Part shown: positions 39,535 to 49,005 of the stretch, in pieces
Layout of the letters: each line of letters starts with the position of its first letter
How positions within the stretch are numbered: the stretch's first letter is position 1
Origin: Janibacter terrae NBRC 107853
GTDB lineage: Bacteria; Actinomycetota; Actinomycetes; Actinomycetales; Dermatophilaceae
Length of the DNA: 64,000 bases
Direction of reading: 5' to 3'
Assembly (NCBI RefSeq): GCF_001591405.1
Contig: NZ_BCUV01000002.1
Span: 186,001 to 250,000, forward strand
Position numbers and translations under genes: made by a program
Notes under the pieces: generated by a model
The model's input: the letters and a program-made list of their open reading frames with translations, nothing else
Told to the model about the DNA's origin: nothing
Database searches by the model: none

Positions 39535-40079
39535 CCGCGCTCGGGCACCGCGCCCCAGGCCGAGGGCTCGAGCCCGTCGTCGATGCGCACGTCGAGGCTC
39601 AGCTGCGCGGACACCTCGTCCAGCGTGCTGCGCAGGGCGGCCAGGTCGACGTCGGGTCCCACGCCGACCACCGCCACGGCCTCGAAGAGTCGCTCGCCGC
39701 TCATCGGGGCGTCGCTCGTCCACGTGTGCAGCTCGCGGATGCTCAGGCCGCGGGCAGCGAGCGCCGTGGTCACGTCGCGCACGATGCCGGGCTGGTCCTG
39801 GCCGACGACCTGCAGGTCGACCGACTGCCCCGGGTCGTCACCGGCCGACGTGACGGAGACGTCGACGACGCCGACGTCCGGGAGCGACCGCACCGCGGCA
39901 GTGAGCGACTCGACCCGCTCGTGGTCGATCTCGACGAGGGCCGCGCCGGCGAACGATGCTCCGAGCCGGCCCATCTGGCTCTCGAGCCAGTTGCCGCCCT
40001 GCTCTGCGACGGTGCGGGCGAGGTCGGCGACGAGGCCGGGACGGTCGGCGGCGATGAGGCTGATGACGACGGTGCGCAT
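39531..40079 (-). CDS. Tandem ACT-domain protein (GcvR-like)
   Basis: 182 residues made of two ACT domains: VVISLIAADRPGLVADLARTVAEQGGNWLESQMGRLG (1-75) and DLQVVGQDQPGIVRDVTTALAARGLSIRELHTW (about 88-165). This is the layout of GcvR, the regulator of glycine cleavage in enterobacteria, and of related amino-acid sensors in actinobacteria. No DNA-binding domain is present, so action through a partner protein is likely. The ligand is unknown. It is the only gene of its strand between nnr and the aldo/keto reductase gene (33-nt gap). Confidence 0.88.
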   Translation of the reverse strand: MRTVVISLIAADRPGLVADLARTVAEQGGNWLESQMGRLGASFAGAALVEIDHERVESLTAAVRSLPDVGVVDVSVTSAGDDPGQSVDLQVVGQDQPGIVRDVTTALAARGLSIRELHTWTSDAPMSGERLFEAVAVVGVGPDVDLAALRSTLDEVSAQLSLDVRIDDGLEPSAWGAVPERG

Positions 40080-40111
40080 GAGCCGAGGCTAGCCCCACCG
40101 CCGCCTCGCGA

Positions 40112-41155
40112 TCAGCCCTGCGCGGACTCCGCCCACCAGTTGACCCCGCCGTCGACGGCGTGCTCGTCGATCCGCCGCAGCTCCTCGTCCGTGAAGTCCG
40201 GGCGCTCCATCGCGTCGAGGCTGTCGTCGAGCTGCTCGACGGTGCGGGCGCCGACGAGCAGCGAGGTGACGCGCCGGTCGCGCAGCGCCCACGCCAGGGC
40301 CATCTGGGCGAGCGTCTGCCCGCGCCCCTGCGCGATCTCGTCGAGCGCACGGATACGCGCGAGGTTGTCCTCGGTCAGCTGGTCGACGATGCCGGTGCCC
40401 TCGCGCGCGGCCCGGGAGTCGGCCGGGATGCCGCCGAGGTACTTGTGGGTGAGCAACCCCTGCGCGAGCGGGGTGAAGGCGATCGTGCCGATGCCGAGCT
40501 CGTCGACCGTGTCGAGCAGCTCGTCCTCGATCCAGCGGTTGATCATCGAGTACGACGGCTGGTGGATGAGCAGGGGCGTGCCCATCTCCCGCAGGATCGC
40601 GTGCGCCTCTCGGGTGCGCTCGGGGCCGTAGGAGGAGATGCCGACGTAGAGCGCCTTGCCGCTGCGGACGGCGGCGTCGAGGGCGCCCATCGTCTCCTCG
40701 AGGGGCGTGTCGGGGTCGAAGCGGTGGCTGTAGAAGATGTCGACGTAGTCCACCCCCATCCGCTCCAGCGACTGGTCGAGGGAGGCGAGCAGGTACTTGC
40801 GCGAGCCGCCGCCCTGCCCGTAGGGCCCGGGCCACATGTCCCAGCCGGCCTTGGTCGAGAGGACCAGCTCGTCGCGGTAGCGCCGCAGGTCCTGCGCGAA
40901 GATCGTCCCGAAGTTGCGCTCGGCCGCCCCGTACGGCGGGCCGTAGTTGTTGGCGAGGTCGAAGTGCGTCACGCCGCGGTCGAAGGCGCGTCGCAGCACC
41001 GCGCGCTGGGTCTCCAGCGGCTCGGCGTCGCCGAAGTTGTGCCACAGACCCAGCGAGATCGGGGGCAGCACCAGCCCGGAGCGTCCGCAGCGGCGGTAGT
41101 CCGTCCCGTCGTAGCGGGTGCCATCGGCCTGGTAGTCGTCAGTGCGGTACGTCAT
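40112..41155 (-). CDS. Aldo/keto reductase of the YghZ (glyceraldehyde-3-phosphate reductase) type
   Basis: 347 residues, equal to E. coli YghZ/Gpr (346). TIM-barrel with GTDYRRCGRSGLVLPPISLGLWHNFGD at the N-terminus, FDLANNYGPPYGAAE (catalytic Asp and Tyr), VLSTKAGWDMWPGPYGQGGGSRKYL (catalytic Lys) and IFYSHRFDPDTPLEETM (catalytic His). Members reduce L-glyceraldehyde-3-phosphate or methylglyoxal with NADPH; in actinobacteria they are also close to potassium-channel beta-like AKRs. ATG 41153-41155 (MTYRTDDYQ) was preferred; an ATG three codons upstream (41164) is possible. Divergent from alr. Confidence 0.93.
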   Translation of the reverse strand: MTYRTDDYQADGTRYDGTDYRRCGRSGLVLPPISLGLWHNFGDAEPLETQRAVLRRAFDRGVTHFDLANNYGPPYGAAERNFGTIFAQDLRRYRDELVLSTKAGWDMWPGPYGQGGGSRKYLLASLDQSLERMGVDYVDIFYSHRFDPDTPLEETMGALDAAVRSGKALYVGISSYGPERTREAHAILREMGTPLLIHQPSYSMINRWIEDELLDTVDELGIGTIAFTPLAQGLLTHKYLGGIPADSRAAREGTGIVDQLTEDNLARIRALDEIAQGRGQTLAQMALAWALRDRRVTSLLVGARTVEQLDDSLDAMERPDFTDEELRRIDEHAVDGGVNWWAESAQG

Positions 41156-41204
41156 GCCTCCCATCCTGCCCCGCCGGCGCGACCTAGACTTGTCCGGAAG
41201 CCCC

Positions 41205-42413
41205 ATGGACCTGTCGACCCCGCACCCCGAGCTCCCGTCCGTCGCGACCCCCTCCGTCCTGCCGCAGGGGGCGTCCACGGTCGGTCTGTCGGCGTGGGCC
41301 GACATCGACCTCACGGCGATCCGTGACAACGTCGCCCAGCTCTCCCGCCTCGCCGGCGACGCGGACGTCATGGCGGTCATCAAGGGCGACGCCTACGGGC
41401 ACGGCCTCGTGCCGGTCGCCGGGGCCGCCCTCGCCGGAGGAGCGACCTACCTCGCGGTCGCCCAGCTCGCGGAGGCCCGCGCCGCCCGTGCCGCCGGCGT
41501 GAGCGCGCCGATCCTCACCTGGCTCTACCCGCCGGGAGCTGACCTCTCGGGTGCCATCCGCGAGGACCTCACCCTCTCCGCCGGCGCCCCCTGGGCGCTC
41601 GCCGAGATCGCCGCCGCCGCCCGCTCGCTCGGCACGACCGCGCGGATCCACCTCAAGGTCGACACCGGCCTGGGCCGTGGCGGTGCCTGGGGCGAGGACC
41701 TCGCCGCCATGCTCGTCGACGCCGCCCGGCTCGAGGCGGAGGGCGTCGTCGACGTCGAGGGGATCTTCTCCCACTTCGCCTCTGCCGACGCGCCGGACCA
41801 CCCGACGGTGCGGGCGCAGCAGGAGACCTTCGCCGCGGTGCTCGCCGACGCCGACCGCGTCGGGCTGCGCCCGCGCCTGCGCCACCTCGCCAACTCGGCG
41901 GCGACCCTGACCAACCCCTCGGCGCACCTCGACATGGTGCGGCCCGGCATCTCGATCTACGGCCTGAGCCCCGTGCCCGACATCGGGGGGCCGACGCACT
42001 TCGGCCTGCGCGAGGCCATGCGGGTCACCGCGCGGCTCATCGCCGTGAAGGACTGCCCGGCCGGTCAGGGCGTCTCCTACGGGCACCAGTACGTGACACC
42101 GGCGGAGACCCGCCTGGGCCTCGTGCCGCTGGGCTACGCCGACGGGATCCCGCGGCACGCCTCGGGCGTCGGCCCGATGCAGGTGCACGGGCGTCGGTAC
42201 ACCATCGCCGGGCGCGTGTGCATGGACCAGGTGGTGCTCGACCTCGGTGCCGACAACCCGGCCGCGGCCGGCGACGAGGTCGTCCTCATCGGCCGCGAGG
42301 CCGCCGGCGAGCCGACCGCGCAGGACTGGGCCGCGGCCATCGGCACGATCAACTACGAGATCGTCACCCGGCTCGGGCCCCGCGTCCCGCGCCGCTACCT
42401 GGAGGAGTCGTGA
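41205..42413 (+). CDS. alr: Alanine racemase
   Basis: Supplies D-alanine for peptidoglycan. PLP enzyme, 402 residues. PLP-lysine motif DVMAVIKGDAYGHGL (usually VKADAYGHG), the N-terminal TIM barrel (about 25-265), and a C-terminal beta domain with GVSYGHQYVTPAETRLGLVPLGYADG (catalytic Tyr) and GRVCMDQVVLDLG. TAGACT at 41185 could be its -10. The GGAGGAG near its end serves the next gene, whose start overlaps. It heads a six-gene run: alr, hydrolase, tsaE, tsaB, rimI, tsaD, all overlapping by up to 4 nt. Confidence 0.96.
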   Translation: MDLSTPHPELPSVATPSVLPQGASTVGLSAWADIDLTAIRDNVAQLSRLAGDADVMAVIKGDAYGHGLVPVAGAALAGGATYLAVAQLAEARAARAAGVSAPILTWLYPPGADLSGAIREDLTLSAGAPWALAEIAAAARSLGTTARIHLKVDTGLGRGGAWGEDLAAMLVDAARLEAEGVVDVEGIFSHFASADAPDHPTVRAQQETFAAVLADADRVGLRPRLRHLANSAATLTNPSAHLDMVRPGISIYGLSPVPDIGGPTHFGLREAMRVTARLIAVKDCPAGQGVSYGHQYVTPAETRLGLVPLGYADGIPRHASGVGPMQVHGRRYTIAGRVCMDQVVLDLGADNPAAAGDEVVLIGREAAGEPTAQDWAAAIGTINYEIVTRLGPRVPRRYLEES

Positions 42414-43555
42414 TGGACGAGCAACGCACCGGCCTCGGCAGGACCGCGGCGACCGGGATCGGTCTGGCGGCTGCGGCCGTCGGCGGCATCGCGCTCGCCG
42501 GGGCCGGCCTCGCCGGCAGGTCCGTCGCCCGACGGTCCCGGGTCCACGCGGTGACCAGCGCCGACAAGGTGCACGTCTTCCCCTTCGCCACGGACAAGTA
42601 CGTCGCGGTACCGGCCAACGACGGCCTCGTGCTGCACGCCGAGATCGACGAGCCGAAGGGCTGGAGCCCGCAGGACGGCCCGACGGTCGTGCTCATCCAC
42701 GGCTTCGTGCTGAACCTCAGCTCGTGGGTGCACCAGCGTCGCGCCCTCGTCGACGCCGGCTACCGCGTCGTGAGCTACGACCAGCGCAACCACGGCGCCT
42801 CGCAGGTCGGCGAGCTCGAGCGGTGCACCATCGACCAGCTCGCCATGGACCTGCGGGCGGTGCTCGACGCGACGACGCCCGAGGGCCAGCTCGTCCTCGT
42901 CGGCCACTCCATGGGCGGCATGACGATCATGAGCTTCGCCGGGCGGTACCAGCAGTACACCCGGGCCCGCGTCGCCGGCGCCGCGCTCATCGCGACGAGC
43001 GCGGGCGGCGACAGCCTCGTCCGGCTGGGCCTCGGTCAGGTCTTCGACCGGATCATCGCGCGCCTCGGCCCCGGGTTCCTCGGACGGCTCGGTGACCAGG
43101 AGGCCGTCTGGGGCGGGCTGCGGCTCGGGGGGCGCGCCATCGAGGAGCGGCTCGTGCAGTACTACGCCTTCGGCCAGCCGGTGCCCAAGGAGCTGCTGCG
43201 CAAGGTCGCCACGATGGTCTTCGGTACCCGGCTGGAGACGATCGGCGCCTTCCTGCCCGAGCTCGACGAGCTCGACATCCGCGCCTCGCTGCCCGGTCTG
43301 CGCGAGACGCCGGTCCTCATCGTCGCCGGGTCCGCGGACAAGATGACCCCGCCCGAGCACAGCGTCGCGCTCGCCGAGGCGCTGCCGACCGCGGAGCACG
43401 TCGTCGTCCCCGGCGTCGGGCACATCCTCTACCTCGAGCGGCCCGGTCCGGTCACGGACGCGATCTTCGGTCTGCTCGAGCGCACCCGTGGCGACGACGC
43501 GGCGCGCGACGCCAAGCGGGCGAAGGGGGCCGTCGACGAGGTGGCCCGCACGTGA
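42413..43555 (+). CDS. Alpha/beta hydrolase, membrane-anchored
   Basis: About 380 residues. An N-terminal hydrophobic segment (about 10-35) is followed by the hydrolase fold (about 75-365): oxyanion strand VVLIHGFVLNLSSW, nucleophile elbow LVGHSMGG with Ser, acid region ADKMTPP with Asp, and HILYLE with the catalytic His. This gene recurs between alr and tsaE in actinobacteria; its substrate is unknown. Start choice: GTG 42410 overlaps the alr stop, and ATG 42413 follows it; the GGAGGAG site (42401-42407) is better spaced for the ATG. Confidence 0.9.
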   Translation: MDEQRTGLGRTAATGIGLAAAAVGGIALAGAGLAGRSVARRSRVHAVTSADKVHVFPFATDKYVAVPANDGLVLHAEIDEPKGWSPQDGPTVVLIHGFVLNLSSWVHQRRALVDAGYRVVSYDQRNHGASQVGELERCTIDQLAMDLRAVLDATTPEGQLVLVGHSMGGMTIMSFAGRYQQYTRARVAGAALIATSAGGDSLVRLGLGQVFDRIIARLGPGFLGRLGDQEAVWGGLRLGGRAIEERLVQYYAFGQPVPKELLRKVATMVFGTRLETIGAFLPELDELDIRASLPGLRETPVLIVAGSADKMTPPEHSVALAEALPTAEHVVVPGVGHILYLERPGPVTDAIFGLLERTRGDDAARDAKRAKGAVDEVART

Positions 43556-44034
43556 GCCTGGTCCTCCCGGACACCGACGCGACGGTCGCGCTCGGCCGCC
43601 GGCTGGCGCGCCTGCTGCGTGCCGGTGACCTCGTCGTCCTCACCGGTGGCCTCGGCGCCGGCAAGACGACCCTGACGCGTGGCCTCGGCGAGGGCCTCGG
43701 TGTCCGCGGCGCGGTGACCTCCCCGACCTTCGTCATCGCGCGGGTGCACCCGCCCCTCGGTGACGGGCCCGAGCTCGTCCACGTCGACGCCTACCGTCTC
43801 GGCGGCGCCGCGGAGCTCGACGGCCTGGACCTGGACGCCGACCTCGACGAGGCAGTCACCGTCGTCGAGTGGGGCGCCGGCCTCGCCGAGGGGCTCGCTG
43901 ACGACCGCCTCGAGCTGACCCTCGTCGCCGACCCGGCCACCGAGTCGCGCCGGCTGGACGTGCTGGCCGTCGGCCCGCGCTGGGCCGGGACCGATGTCGA
44001 GTCCCTCCTGCGGGACGAAGGGGGAGACGCATGA
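43552..44034 (+). CDS. tsaE: tRNA t6A biosynthesis ATPase TsaE
   Basis: ATPase partner of the TsaB-TsaD complex that makes threonylcarbamoyladenosine at position 37 of ANN-decoding tRNAs. 160 residues. P-loop VLTGGLGAGKTTLTRGLGEGLG (about 30-51), SPTFVIARVHPP with the switch Thr, and VVEWGAG near residue 105. GTG at 43552 overlaps the hydrolase TGA. The stop overlaps the ATG of tsaB. All three t6A genes plus rimI sit together here. Confidence 0.95.
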   Translation: MSLVLPDTDATVALGRRLARLLRAGDLVVLTGGLGAGKTTLTRGLGEGLGVRGAVTSPTFVIARVHPPLGDGPELVHVDAYRLGGAAELDGLDLDADLDEAVTVVEWGAGLAEGLADDRLELTLVADPATESRRLDVLAVGPRWAGTDVESLLRDEGGDA

Positions 44035-44780
44035 GACTGCTCGCGCTGGACACCGCGACCTCGGCGATCACCGTCGCCGTGCACGACGGCGCGCAGGCGC
44101 TCGCGACCCGGTCGGTGCTCGACCCGCGCCGGCACACCGAGCTGCTCGCGCCCCTCGTCGCCGAGACCCTCGCCGCGGCCGGCGCCACGACCGCCGACAT
44201 CACCCACGTGGCGGTGGGGACCGGCCCGGGACCCTTCACCGGGCTGCGGGTCGGACTGGTCACCGCCGTGACCTTCGCCCACGCCCGCGGGATCAGCGTC
44301 CACGGGGTCTGCTCCCTCGACGCCCTGGCTGCGGCTGCCGCCGTCGAGGGTCACGAGGGCCTGCTGCTCGTCGCGACCGACGCGCGGCGCAAGGAGGTCT
44401 ACTGGGCCCGGTACCGGTGTGCCGCAGGGACGGCCACCGCGATCGACGACCCCAGCGTGACCCGCCCGGCCGACCTGCCCGAGGAGGTCCGCGCCCTGCC
44501 CACCGTCGGTCGTGGACCGCTGCTCTACCCCGAGCTGCTGCCCCACGCCAGCGACCTGCTCGACGTCGACGCGGGCGTCCTCGCGACCCTCGCGGTCACG
44601 AGGCTCGCCGCCGGGGACGACATGCCCGTCGAGCCCCTCTACCTGCGCCGCCCGGACGCCGTCGCGCCGGCGCCCCCGAAGCCCTCTCTGGCCGCCCCGC
44701 CCCTCCAGCAGCAGCGCCCGCTGCGGCAGGTGGGCCGTGGGTCGTCAGGTGAGCCGCGGCGCGGGGAGGCGGACCAGTGA
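44031..44780 (+). CDS. tsaB: tRNA t6A biosynthesis protein TsaB
   Basis: ASKHA-fold scaffold protein that dimerises with TsaD in t6A synthesis. 249 residues. MRLLALDTATSAITVAVHDG at the N-terminus, HTELLAPLVAETL, VGTGPGPFTGLRVGLVTAVTFAHA, and a C-terminal Pro/Gln/Arg-rich tail (about 205-249) that is longer than usual and probably disordered. ATG 44031 overlaps tsaE; the stop overlaps rimI. Confidence 0.95.
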   Translation: MRLLALDTATSAITVAVHDGAQALATRSVLDPRRHTELLAPLVAETLAAAGATTADITHVAVGTGPGPFTGLRVGLVTAVTFAHARGISVHGVCSLDALAAAAAVEGHEGLLLVATDARRKEVYWARYRCAAGTATAIDDPSVTRPADLPEEVRALPTVGRGPLLYPELLPHASDLLDVDAGVLATLAVTRLAAGDDMPVEPLYLRRPDAVAPAPPKPSLAAPPLQQQRPLRQVGRGSSGEPRRGEADQ

Positions 44781-45250
44781 CCACGGTGACGCAGACCCCC
44801 TTCGTCCTGCGGGAGGTGCGCTGGCAGGACCTCGCCGAGCTCGCCGGGCACGAGGTCGACCTCTTCGGGACCGAGGCCTGGTCCGAGGCCTCGTGGTGGG
44901 GCGAGCTCGCCGGGCGGCCACGGCGCGAGTACCTGCTCGCCGAGGACGACGAGGGCATCGCCGGGTACGCCGGGCTCGACCACGGCGGTGAGGTCAGCGA
45001 CCTCATGACGATCGCGACGCTGCCGCGCGCCCGGGGCACGGGCCTCGGCCGACGACTGCTCGAGGAGCTCGTCGAGCGATCCCGCGCCGCGGGCGCCGAG
45101 CGCCTCCTCCTCGAGGTGCGCGCCGACAACGCGGCCGCCCGCCGCTTGTACGCCGCACGCGGGTTCGAGCTGCTGCAGACCCGTCGTGGCTACTACGCGG
45201 GTGGGGTCGACGCGCTCGTCCTCGCCCTCGACCTCGGGAGGCAGTCATGA
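44777..45250 (+). CDS. rimI: Ribosomal protein S18 N-acetyltransferase-like GNAT
   Basis: 157-residue GNAT acetyltransferase. [33 protein letters not shown] at the start (RimI-like W/F-rich helix), acetyl-CoA loop [17 protein letters not shown] (Q/R-x-x-G-x-G/A) and [36 protein letters not shown] at the end, a typical RimI C-terminus. E. coli RimI acetylates ribosomal protein S18; the target may be broader in actinobacteria. The gene lies between tsaB and tsaD, overlapping both by 4 nt. Confidence 0.92.
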   Translation: MTTVTQTPFVLREVRWQDLAELAGHEVDLFGTEAWSEASWWGELAGRPRREYLLAEDDEGIAGYAGLDHGGEVSDLMTIATLPRARGTGLGRRLLEELVERSRAAGAERLLLEVRADNAAARRLYAARGFELLQTRRGYYAGGVDALVLALDLGRQS

Positions 45251-46326
45251 GCAGCCAGCCACTCGTCCTCGGCATCGAGACGTCGTGCGACGAGACCGGC
45301 GTCGGCATCGTCCGCGGCGAGGAGCTGCTCGTCGACGCCGTGGCCTCGAGCGTCGACGAGCATGCGCGCTTCGGCGGGGTCGTGCCCGAGGTCGCCTCCC
45401 GCGCGCACCTGGAGGCGATGGTCCCGACGATCGAGCGGGCCTGCCGCGAGGCCGGCGTCGCGCTCGGCGACCTTGACGGCATCTCCGTCACCGCCGGCCC
45501 CGGCCTGGCCGGCGCCCTCATGGTCGGGGTGGCCTCGGCCAAGGCGTTGGCGCTCGCGCTCGGCGTCCCGCTCTACGGCGTCAACCACCTCGCGAGCCAC
45601 GTCGCGGTCGACATCGTCGAGCACGGGCCGCTGCCCGAGCCGACGTTGGCGATGCTCGTGAGCGGCGGCCACTCCTCGCTGCTGCTCGTCCCCGATGTCA
45701 CCCACGACATCCGCAGCCTCGGCGCGACGATCGACGACGCGGCGGGGGAGGCCTTCGACAAGGTCGCGCGCGTGCTCGGCCTGCCCTTCCCCGGAGGGCC
45801 GCACATCGACCGCGCCGCGGGTGATGGGCAGATCACCATCGACTTCCCGCGCGGGCTGTCGACGCGCAAGGACATGGAGCGCCACCGGTTCGACTTCTCC
45901 TTCTCGGGGCTCAAGACCGCCGTCTCGCGCTGGGTCGAGACCGAGCGGGCCGCCGGCCGCGAGGTCCCGGTCGCCGATGTCGCCGCCTCCTTCCAGGAGG
46001 CTGTCGTCGACGTGCTGACCCGCAAGGCGGTCCTCGCCTGCCGCGAGCACGACGTCGCAGCGCTGCAGATCGGTGGCGGCGTGGCCGCCAACTCGCGCCT
46101 GCGGGCGATGGCACAGCAGCGCTGCGACGACGCCCGGATCGCGTTGCGTGTCCCGCGGCCGGGGCTGTGCACCGACAACGGCGCGATGGTCGCGAGCCTC
46201 GGTGCCCAGATGATGCTCAAGGGGCGTCCCGCGAGCGACCTGTCGCTGCCCGCCGACAGCTCGTTACCGGTGACCGACGTGAGCACCGGCCTGCCGGTGC
46301 ACGTCGACCACGACCACGCGCACTGA
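45247..46326 (+). CDS. tsaD: tRNA N6-threonylcarbamoyladenosine transferase TsaD
   Basis: Catalytic subunit that transfers the threonylcarbamoyl group to A37 of tRNA. 359 residues. [16 protein letters not shown] at the N-terminus, the metal-binding [10 protein letters not shown] (H-x-x-x-H), [36 protein letters not shown], and [10 protein letters not shown]. The C-terminus is His/Asp-rich (VDHDHAH) beyond the family core. ATG 45247 overlaps rimI. It ends the alr-to-tsaD run; the convergent GH3 gene follows after 30 nt with no obvious terminator. Confidence 0.97.
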   Translation: MSSQPLVLGIETSCDETGVGIVRGEELLVDAVASSVDEHARFGGVVPEVASRAHLEAMVPTIERACREAGVALGDLDGISVTAGPGLAGALMVGVASAKALALALGVPLYGVNHLASHVAVDIVEHGPLPEPTLAMLVSGGHSSLLLVPDVTHDIRSLGATIDDAAGEAFDKVARVLGLPFPGGPHIDRAAGDGQITIDFPRGLSTRKDMERHRFDFSFSGLKTAVSRWVETERAAGREVPVADVAASFQEAVVDVLTRKAVLACREHDVAALQIGGGVAANSRLRAMAQQRCDDARIALRVPRPGLCTDNGAMVASLGAQMMLKGRPASDLSLPADSSLPVTDVSTGLPVHVDHDHAH

Positions 46327-46356
46327 CCGGAGGAGCGGTGCGGGGGTGCGCGCCGG

Positions 46357-47646
46357 TCAGCCGCAGCGCAGCAGACCCATGTCCTCCTTGAGCGTCAGCA
46401 CGCGGGTGACCGAGGCGGTGACCTGCCGCGCGAAGGCCGGGTCCCCCTTCGCCGTGCCCTCGATCGCCGAGACCATCGTCGGGACCTGGCCCGGGTCGGC
46501 GGTGAGGACGATGTCCCCGCCGGCGGCGATGAACTTCGTGGCGCGCGCGCCGACCGGGGTCGCGGCGACCGCCTTGGCCGCGCCGACGTCGTCGGTGATG
46601 ACGACCCCGTCGAAGCCCAGGTCCTCGCGGAGCATGCCGTCGACGATCTTCTTCGAGAACAGCGCGGGCGTCTCGCCGTCGATCCTGGAGTAGTGCGCGG
46701 AGCCGACCATGACGATCCTGGTCCCGCCCTCGATGTTGTCGGCGAAGGGGGCGAGGTAGGGGTCCGTCGTCGTCGCCGTGGAGTCGGTGATGCCGGTCGC
46801 GGAGAGGTCGGTGTTGCCGGTGATGCGACCGATGCCCGGGAAGTGCTTGACGGTCGGCTCCACGCCCGCGTCCTGCATGCCGCGCGCGAAGTCCTCCGCC
46901 CCGGCGCTCGACGCGGCCGGGGTCGAGCCGTACTGGCGGCCCCACCTGCCGATCGGCTGGTTGGCGCGACCGATCTCGGCGGGGACGGTGTCGGCGACGG
47001 GGGCGAGGTTGACGTTGACCCCGGCCGCAGCGAGCTCCGCGCCCCAGGCCTTGGCGGAGGCCCGCAGGTCGGGGTCCCGGGCCTGCTCGAGGGCGGAGGG
47101 CATCTCGGTGAAGCCTGCGCCCGTGAGCTGCTGGACCTCGCCGCCCTCCTGGTCTGCGGCGACGAGCATGCCGACCTTGGTGCCGTCGACGGTCGGGGAG
47201 ACGTCCTGCAGGTGCGCGCTCGCCGCCGCGACGGTGCCAGAGTCCTGCCACCCGCCCAGGTAGAGCATCGAGCCGAGACCCTGCTGCCCGATCGGACCGT
47301 CGAGACCGGTCGCCGGTCCCGGCTGCATCGCTGCCATGAGCAGCTGGCCGGCCTGCTGGGTCGGGGTCATCGCGTCCCGGACGGAGGCCACGCAGGAGCT
47401 CGCGGCCGGGCCGGACGCGCTCGTCGTGGTCGAGGTCGAGGACGACGTCTTCTTCGAGGACGGGGACGAAGGGGAGGCCGTCGCCGAGGTCGACCGGCTC
47501 GTCGAGGAGGTGCCCGAGGAGGTGCTCGAGGAGGTGCTCGAGGTCGGGCTGGACGCCTCGTCACCCGGGTCGGAGCCGCATCCCACGAGGGTGAGCGCGG
47601 CGACGGCGGCGGTGGCGCGGGTCAGGTGGGTGGCTCGACGCGGCAT
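46357..47646 (-). CDS. GH3-family beta-N-acetylhexosaminidase lipoprotein (NagZ/LpqI-like)
   Basis: 429-residue lipoprotein. Signal peptide with lipobox LVGC-G at about residue 23, a Ser/Thr-rich linker (about 28-85), then the glycoside hydrolase family 3 barrel (about 90-429): LVAADQEGGEVQQLTG, KHFPGIGRITGNTDLSATGI (KHFPG[H]G motif of NagZ) and DGVVITDDVGAAKAV. Mycobacterial LpqI is a surface NagZ that recycles peptidoglycan fragments. In KHFPGIG the usual catalytic His (KHFPGHG) is Ile here, an odd substitution. The Ser/Thr linker suggests a glycosylated surface protein (inference). Confidence 0.9.
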   Translation of the reverse strand: MPRRATHLTRATAAVAALTLVGCGSDPGDEASSPTSSTSSSTSSGTSSTSRSTSATASPSSPSSKKTSSSTSTTTSASGPAASSCVASVRDAMTPTQQAGQLLMAAMQPGPATGLDGPIGQQGLGSMLYLGGWQDSGTVAAASAHLQDVSPTVDGTKVGMLVAADQEGGEVQQLTGAGFTEMPSALEQARDPDLRASAKAWGAELAAAGVNVNLAPVADTVPAEIGRANQPIGRWGRQYGSTPAASSAGAEDFARGMQDAGVEPTVKHFPGIGRITGNTDLSATGITDSTATTTDPYLAPFADNIEGGTRIVMVGSAHYSRIDGETPALFSKKIVDGMLREDLGFDGVVITDDVGAAKAVAATPVGARATKFIAAGGDIVLTADPGQVPTMVSAIEGTAKGDPAFARQVTASVTRVLTLKEDMGLLRCG

Positions 47647-47693
47647 GCCCTGCAGGCTACCCGGGGCGGGCGAAGGGGACGTGATCCCGGGAC

Positions 47694-48947
47694 TCAGGCC
47701 CCGGCCGGCCGCACGACGAGGACCGCCTGGGTGCCGCCGACGCGGGTGAGGACGATGGTCGCGCTGTCGCCGCTGCCGGCGCCGCGGCCGATCTTCAGCT
47801 GCTTGCGCAGCTGGTCCTCGTCGAGGCGGATGCCGCGCTTCTTGACGGTCAGGCCGGTGACGCCGCGCTCACGCAGCCACGCTCGCAGCCCCTTGACGGA
47901 GAAGGGCATCGCCTCGAGCACCTCGTAGCGGCGCGCGTGCCCGAGGTCGAGCGCGCGGTCGCTGCTCACGTACCCGAGGCCGGCCTCGAGCTCGCGGCCC
48001 GAGACGGCGCCGGTCACGGTGCCGATGAGCCCCGCGCGGGTCACGGCCCGGTCGGCCTCGTAGAGCCAGGGCCCGAGGTCGGCGAGCGAACCGGCGACGT
48101 CGGGGTCGTCCTCGCAGGTGCGCTGGTCGACCTCGACGGGCGGGGCGTCCTTGCGCAGGATCCGCGCGCTGCGGCCGGCCTCCTTGACGAGAGGCCCCCA
48201 CCACACGGCGCACTCCAGGACCGTCCCCTGCCACGAGGTCCACTGCGCCTCGGTGCCGAGCGGCGGGATGTCGTGGGGGAGCGAGGGGCTGAGCTTGGCG
48301 CCCGTCGCCGGCACGTCACGGGCGACGGACAGCACGAACTCCCACGACGGCGAGATCTCGTCGAGGCGGAAGACCCGGCGCGTGCGGCCGGTGCGGTCTG
48401 TGTGCCCGGGGGTGCGGCGGGCGGGGTCGAGCCAGACGCCCACGCGGGAGTGGAGCGGGTCGATCGGTGCCTCGAAGTCCTCGGCGACGCCCGGCCGGGC
48501 GCGGCTGTCCGGCCACGGGCGGAGGTTGACGTCGGCGATCGCCGCGGTGAGGGGGTCGGCGTCCACGCCGTGGACCGTGACCCCGAGGGCATTCATCGCC
48601 ATCGCGTCCGAGCCGATGCCGCAGCCGAGGTCGTGGACCGTCGCGAGGCTGGCCGCCGCGAAGCGCCCCGCGTGGGTCGCGGCGACCTCGAGACGGCTGG
48701 CCTGCTCGAGCCCGTCGGGGGTGAAGAGCATCCCCTCGGCGAACTCGCCGAACTTGTCCTTCGCCTTGTCCTGCAGGCGCTTCTGGGTCAGCAGCCCGGC
48801 GGCGTGCTCGGGTGCCAGGCCCTCGGACCGCAACCGGGCCGCGGTGGTCACGGCGTCGGCCTCGCGGTAGGCGGGGAGCTCGTGCAGCCGGGCATGGCCC
48901 TCCGGGGAGGCGAGCCAACGCACGGTCTGGATGTCCACAGGCGGCAT
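47694..48947 (-). CDS. Class I SAM methyltransferase with THUMP-like C-terminal domain
   Basis: 417 residues. Start MPPVDIQTVRWLASPEGHARL, then a helical domain, SAM motif I TVHDLGCGIGSDAMAMNALG (about 112-131), VDADPLTAAIADVNLRPW, and a C-terminal THUMP-like domain (about 330-417) with RLDEDQLRKQLKIGRG. The family sits beside groESL in actinobacteria and is annotated as a probable rRNA or tRNA methyltransferase; the modified base is unknown. ATG at 48945-48947. It is divergent from groES; the CIRCE region starts 31 nt upstream and might affect both directions. Confidence 0.88.
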   Translation of the reverse strand: MPPVDIQTVRWLASPEGHARLHELPAYREADAVTTAARLRSEGLAPEHAAGLLTQKRLQDKAKDKFGEFAEGMLFTPDGLEQASRLEVAATHAGRFAAASLATVHDLGCGIGSDAMAMNALGVTVHGVDADPLTAAIADVNLRPWPDSRARPGVAEDFEAPIDPLHSRVGVWLDPARRTPGHTDRTGRTRRVFRLDEISPSWEFVLSVARDVPATGAKLSPSLPHDIPPLGTEAQWTSWQGTVLECAVWWGPLVKEAGRSARILRKDAPPVEVDQRTCEDDPDVAGSLADLGPWLYEADRAVTRAGLIGTVTGAVSGRELEAGLGYVSSDRALDLGHARRYEVLEAMPFSVKGLRAWLRERGVTGLTVKKRGIRLDEDQLRKQLKIGRGAGSGDSATIVLTRVGGTQAVLVVRPAGA

Positions 48948-48978
48948 TGTCCACGGTCGCGACGTCCCGCACCGCACA

Positions 48979-49005
48979 TTGGCACTCAGGTTGACCGAGT
49001 GCCAG
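48979..49005 (+). promoter_or_regulatory. CIRCE operator 1 (HrcA box) of groESL
   Basis: TTGGCACTC-N9-GAGTGCCAG, matching the CIRCE consensus TTAGCACTC-N9-GAGTGCTAA with two symmetrical changes. Its spacer contains the -35 element TTGACC (48991-48996). Confidence 0.93.
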
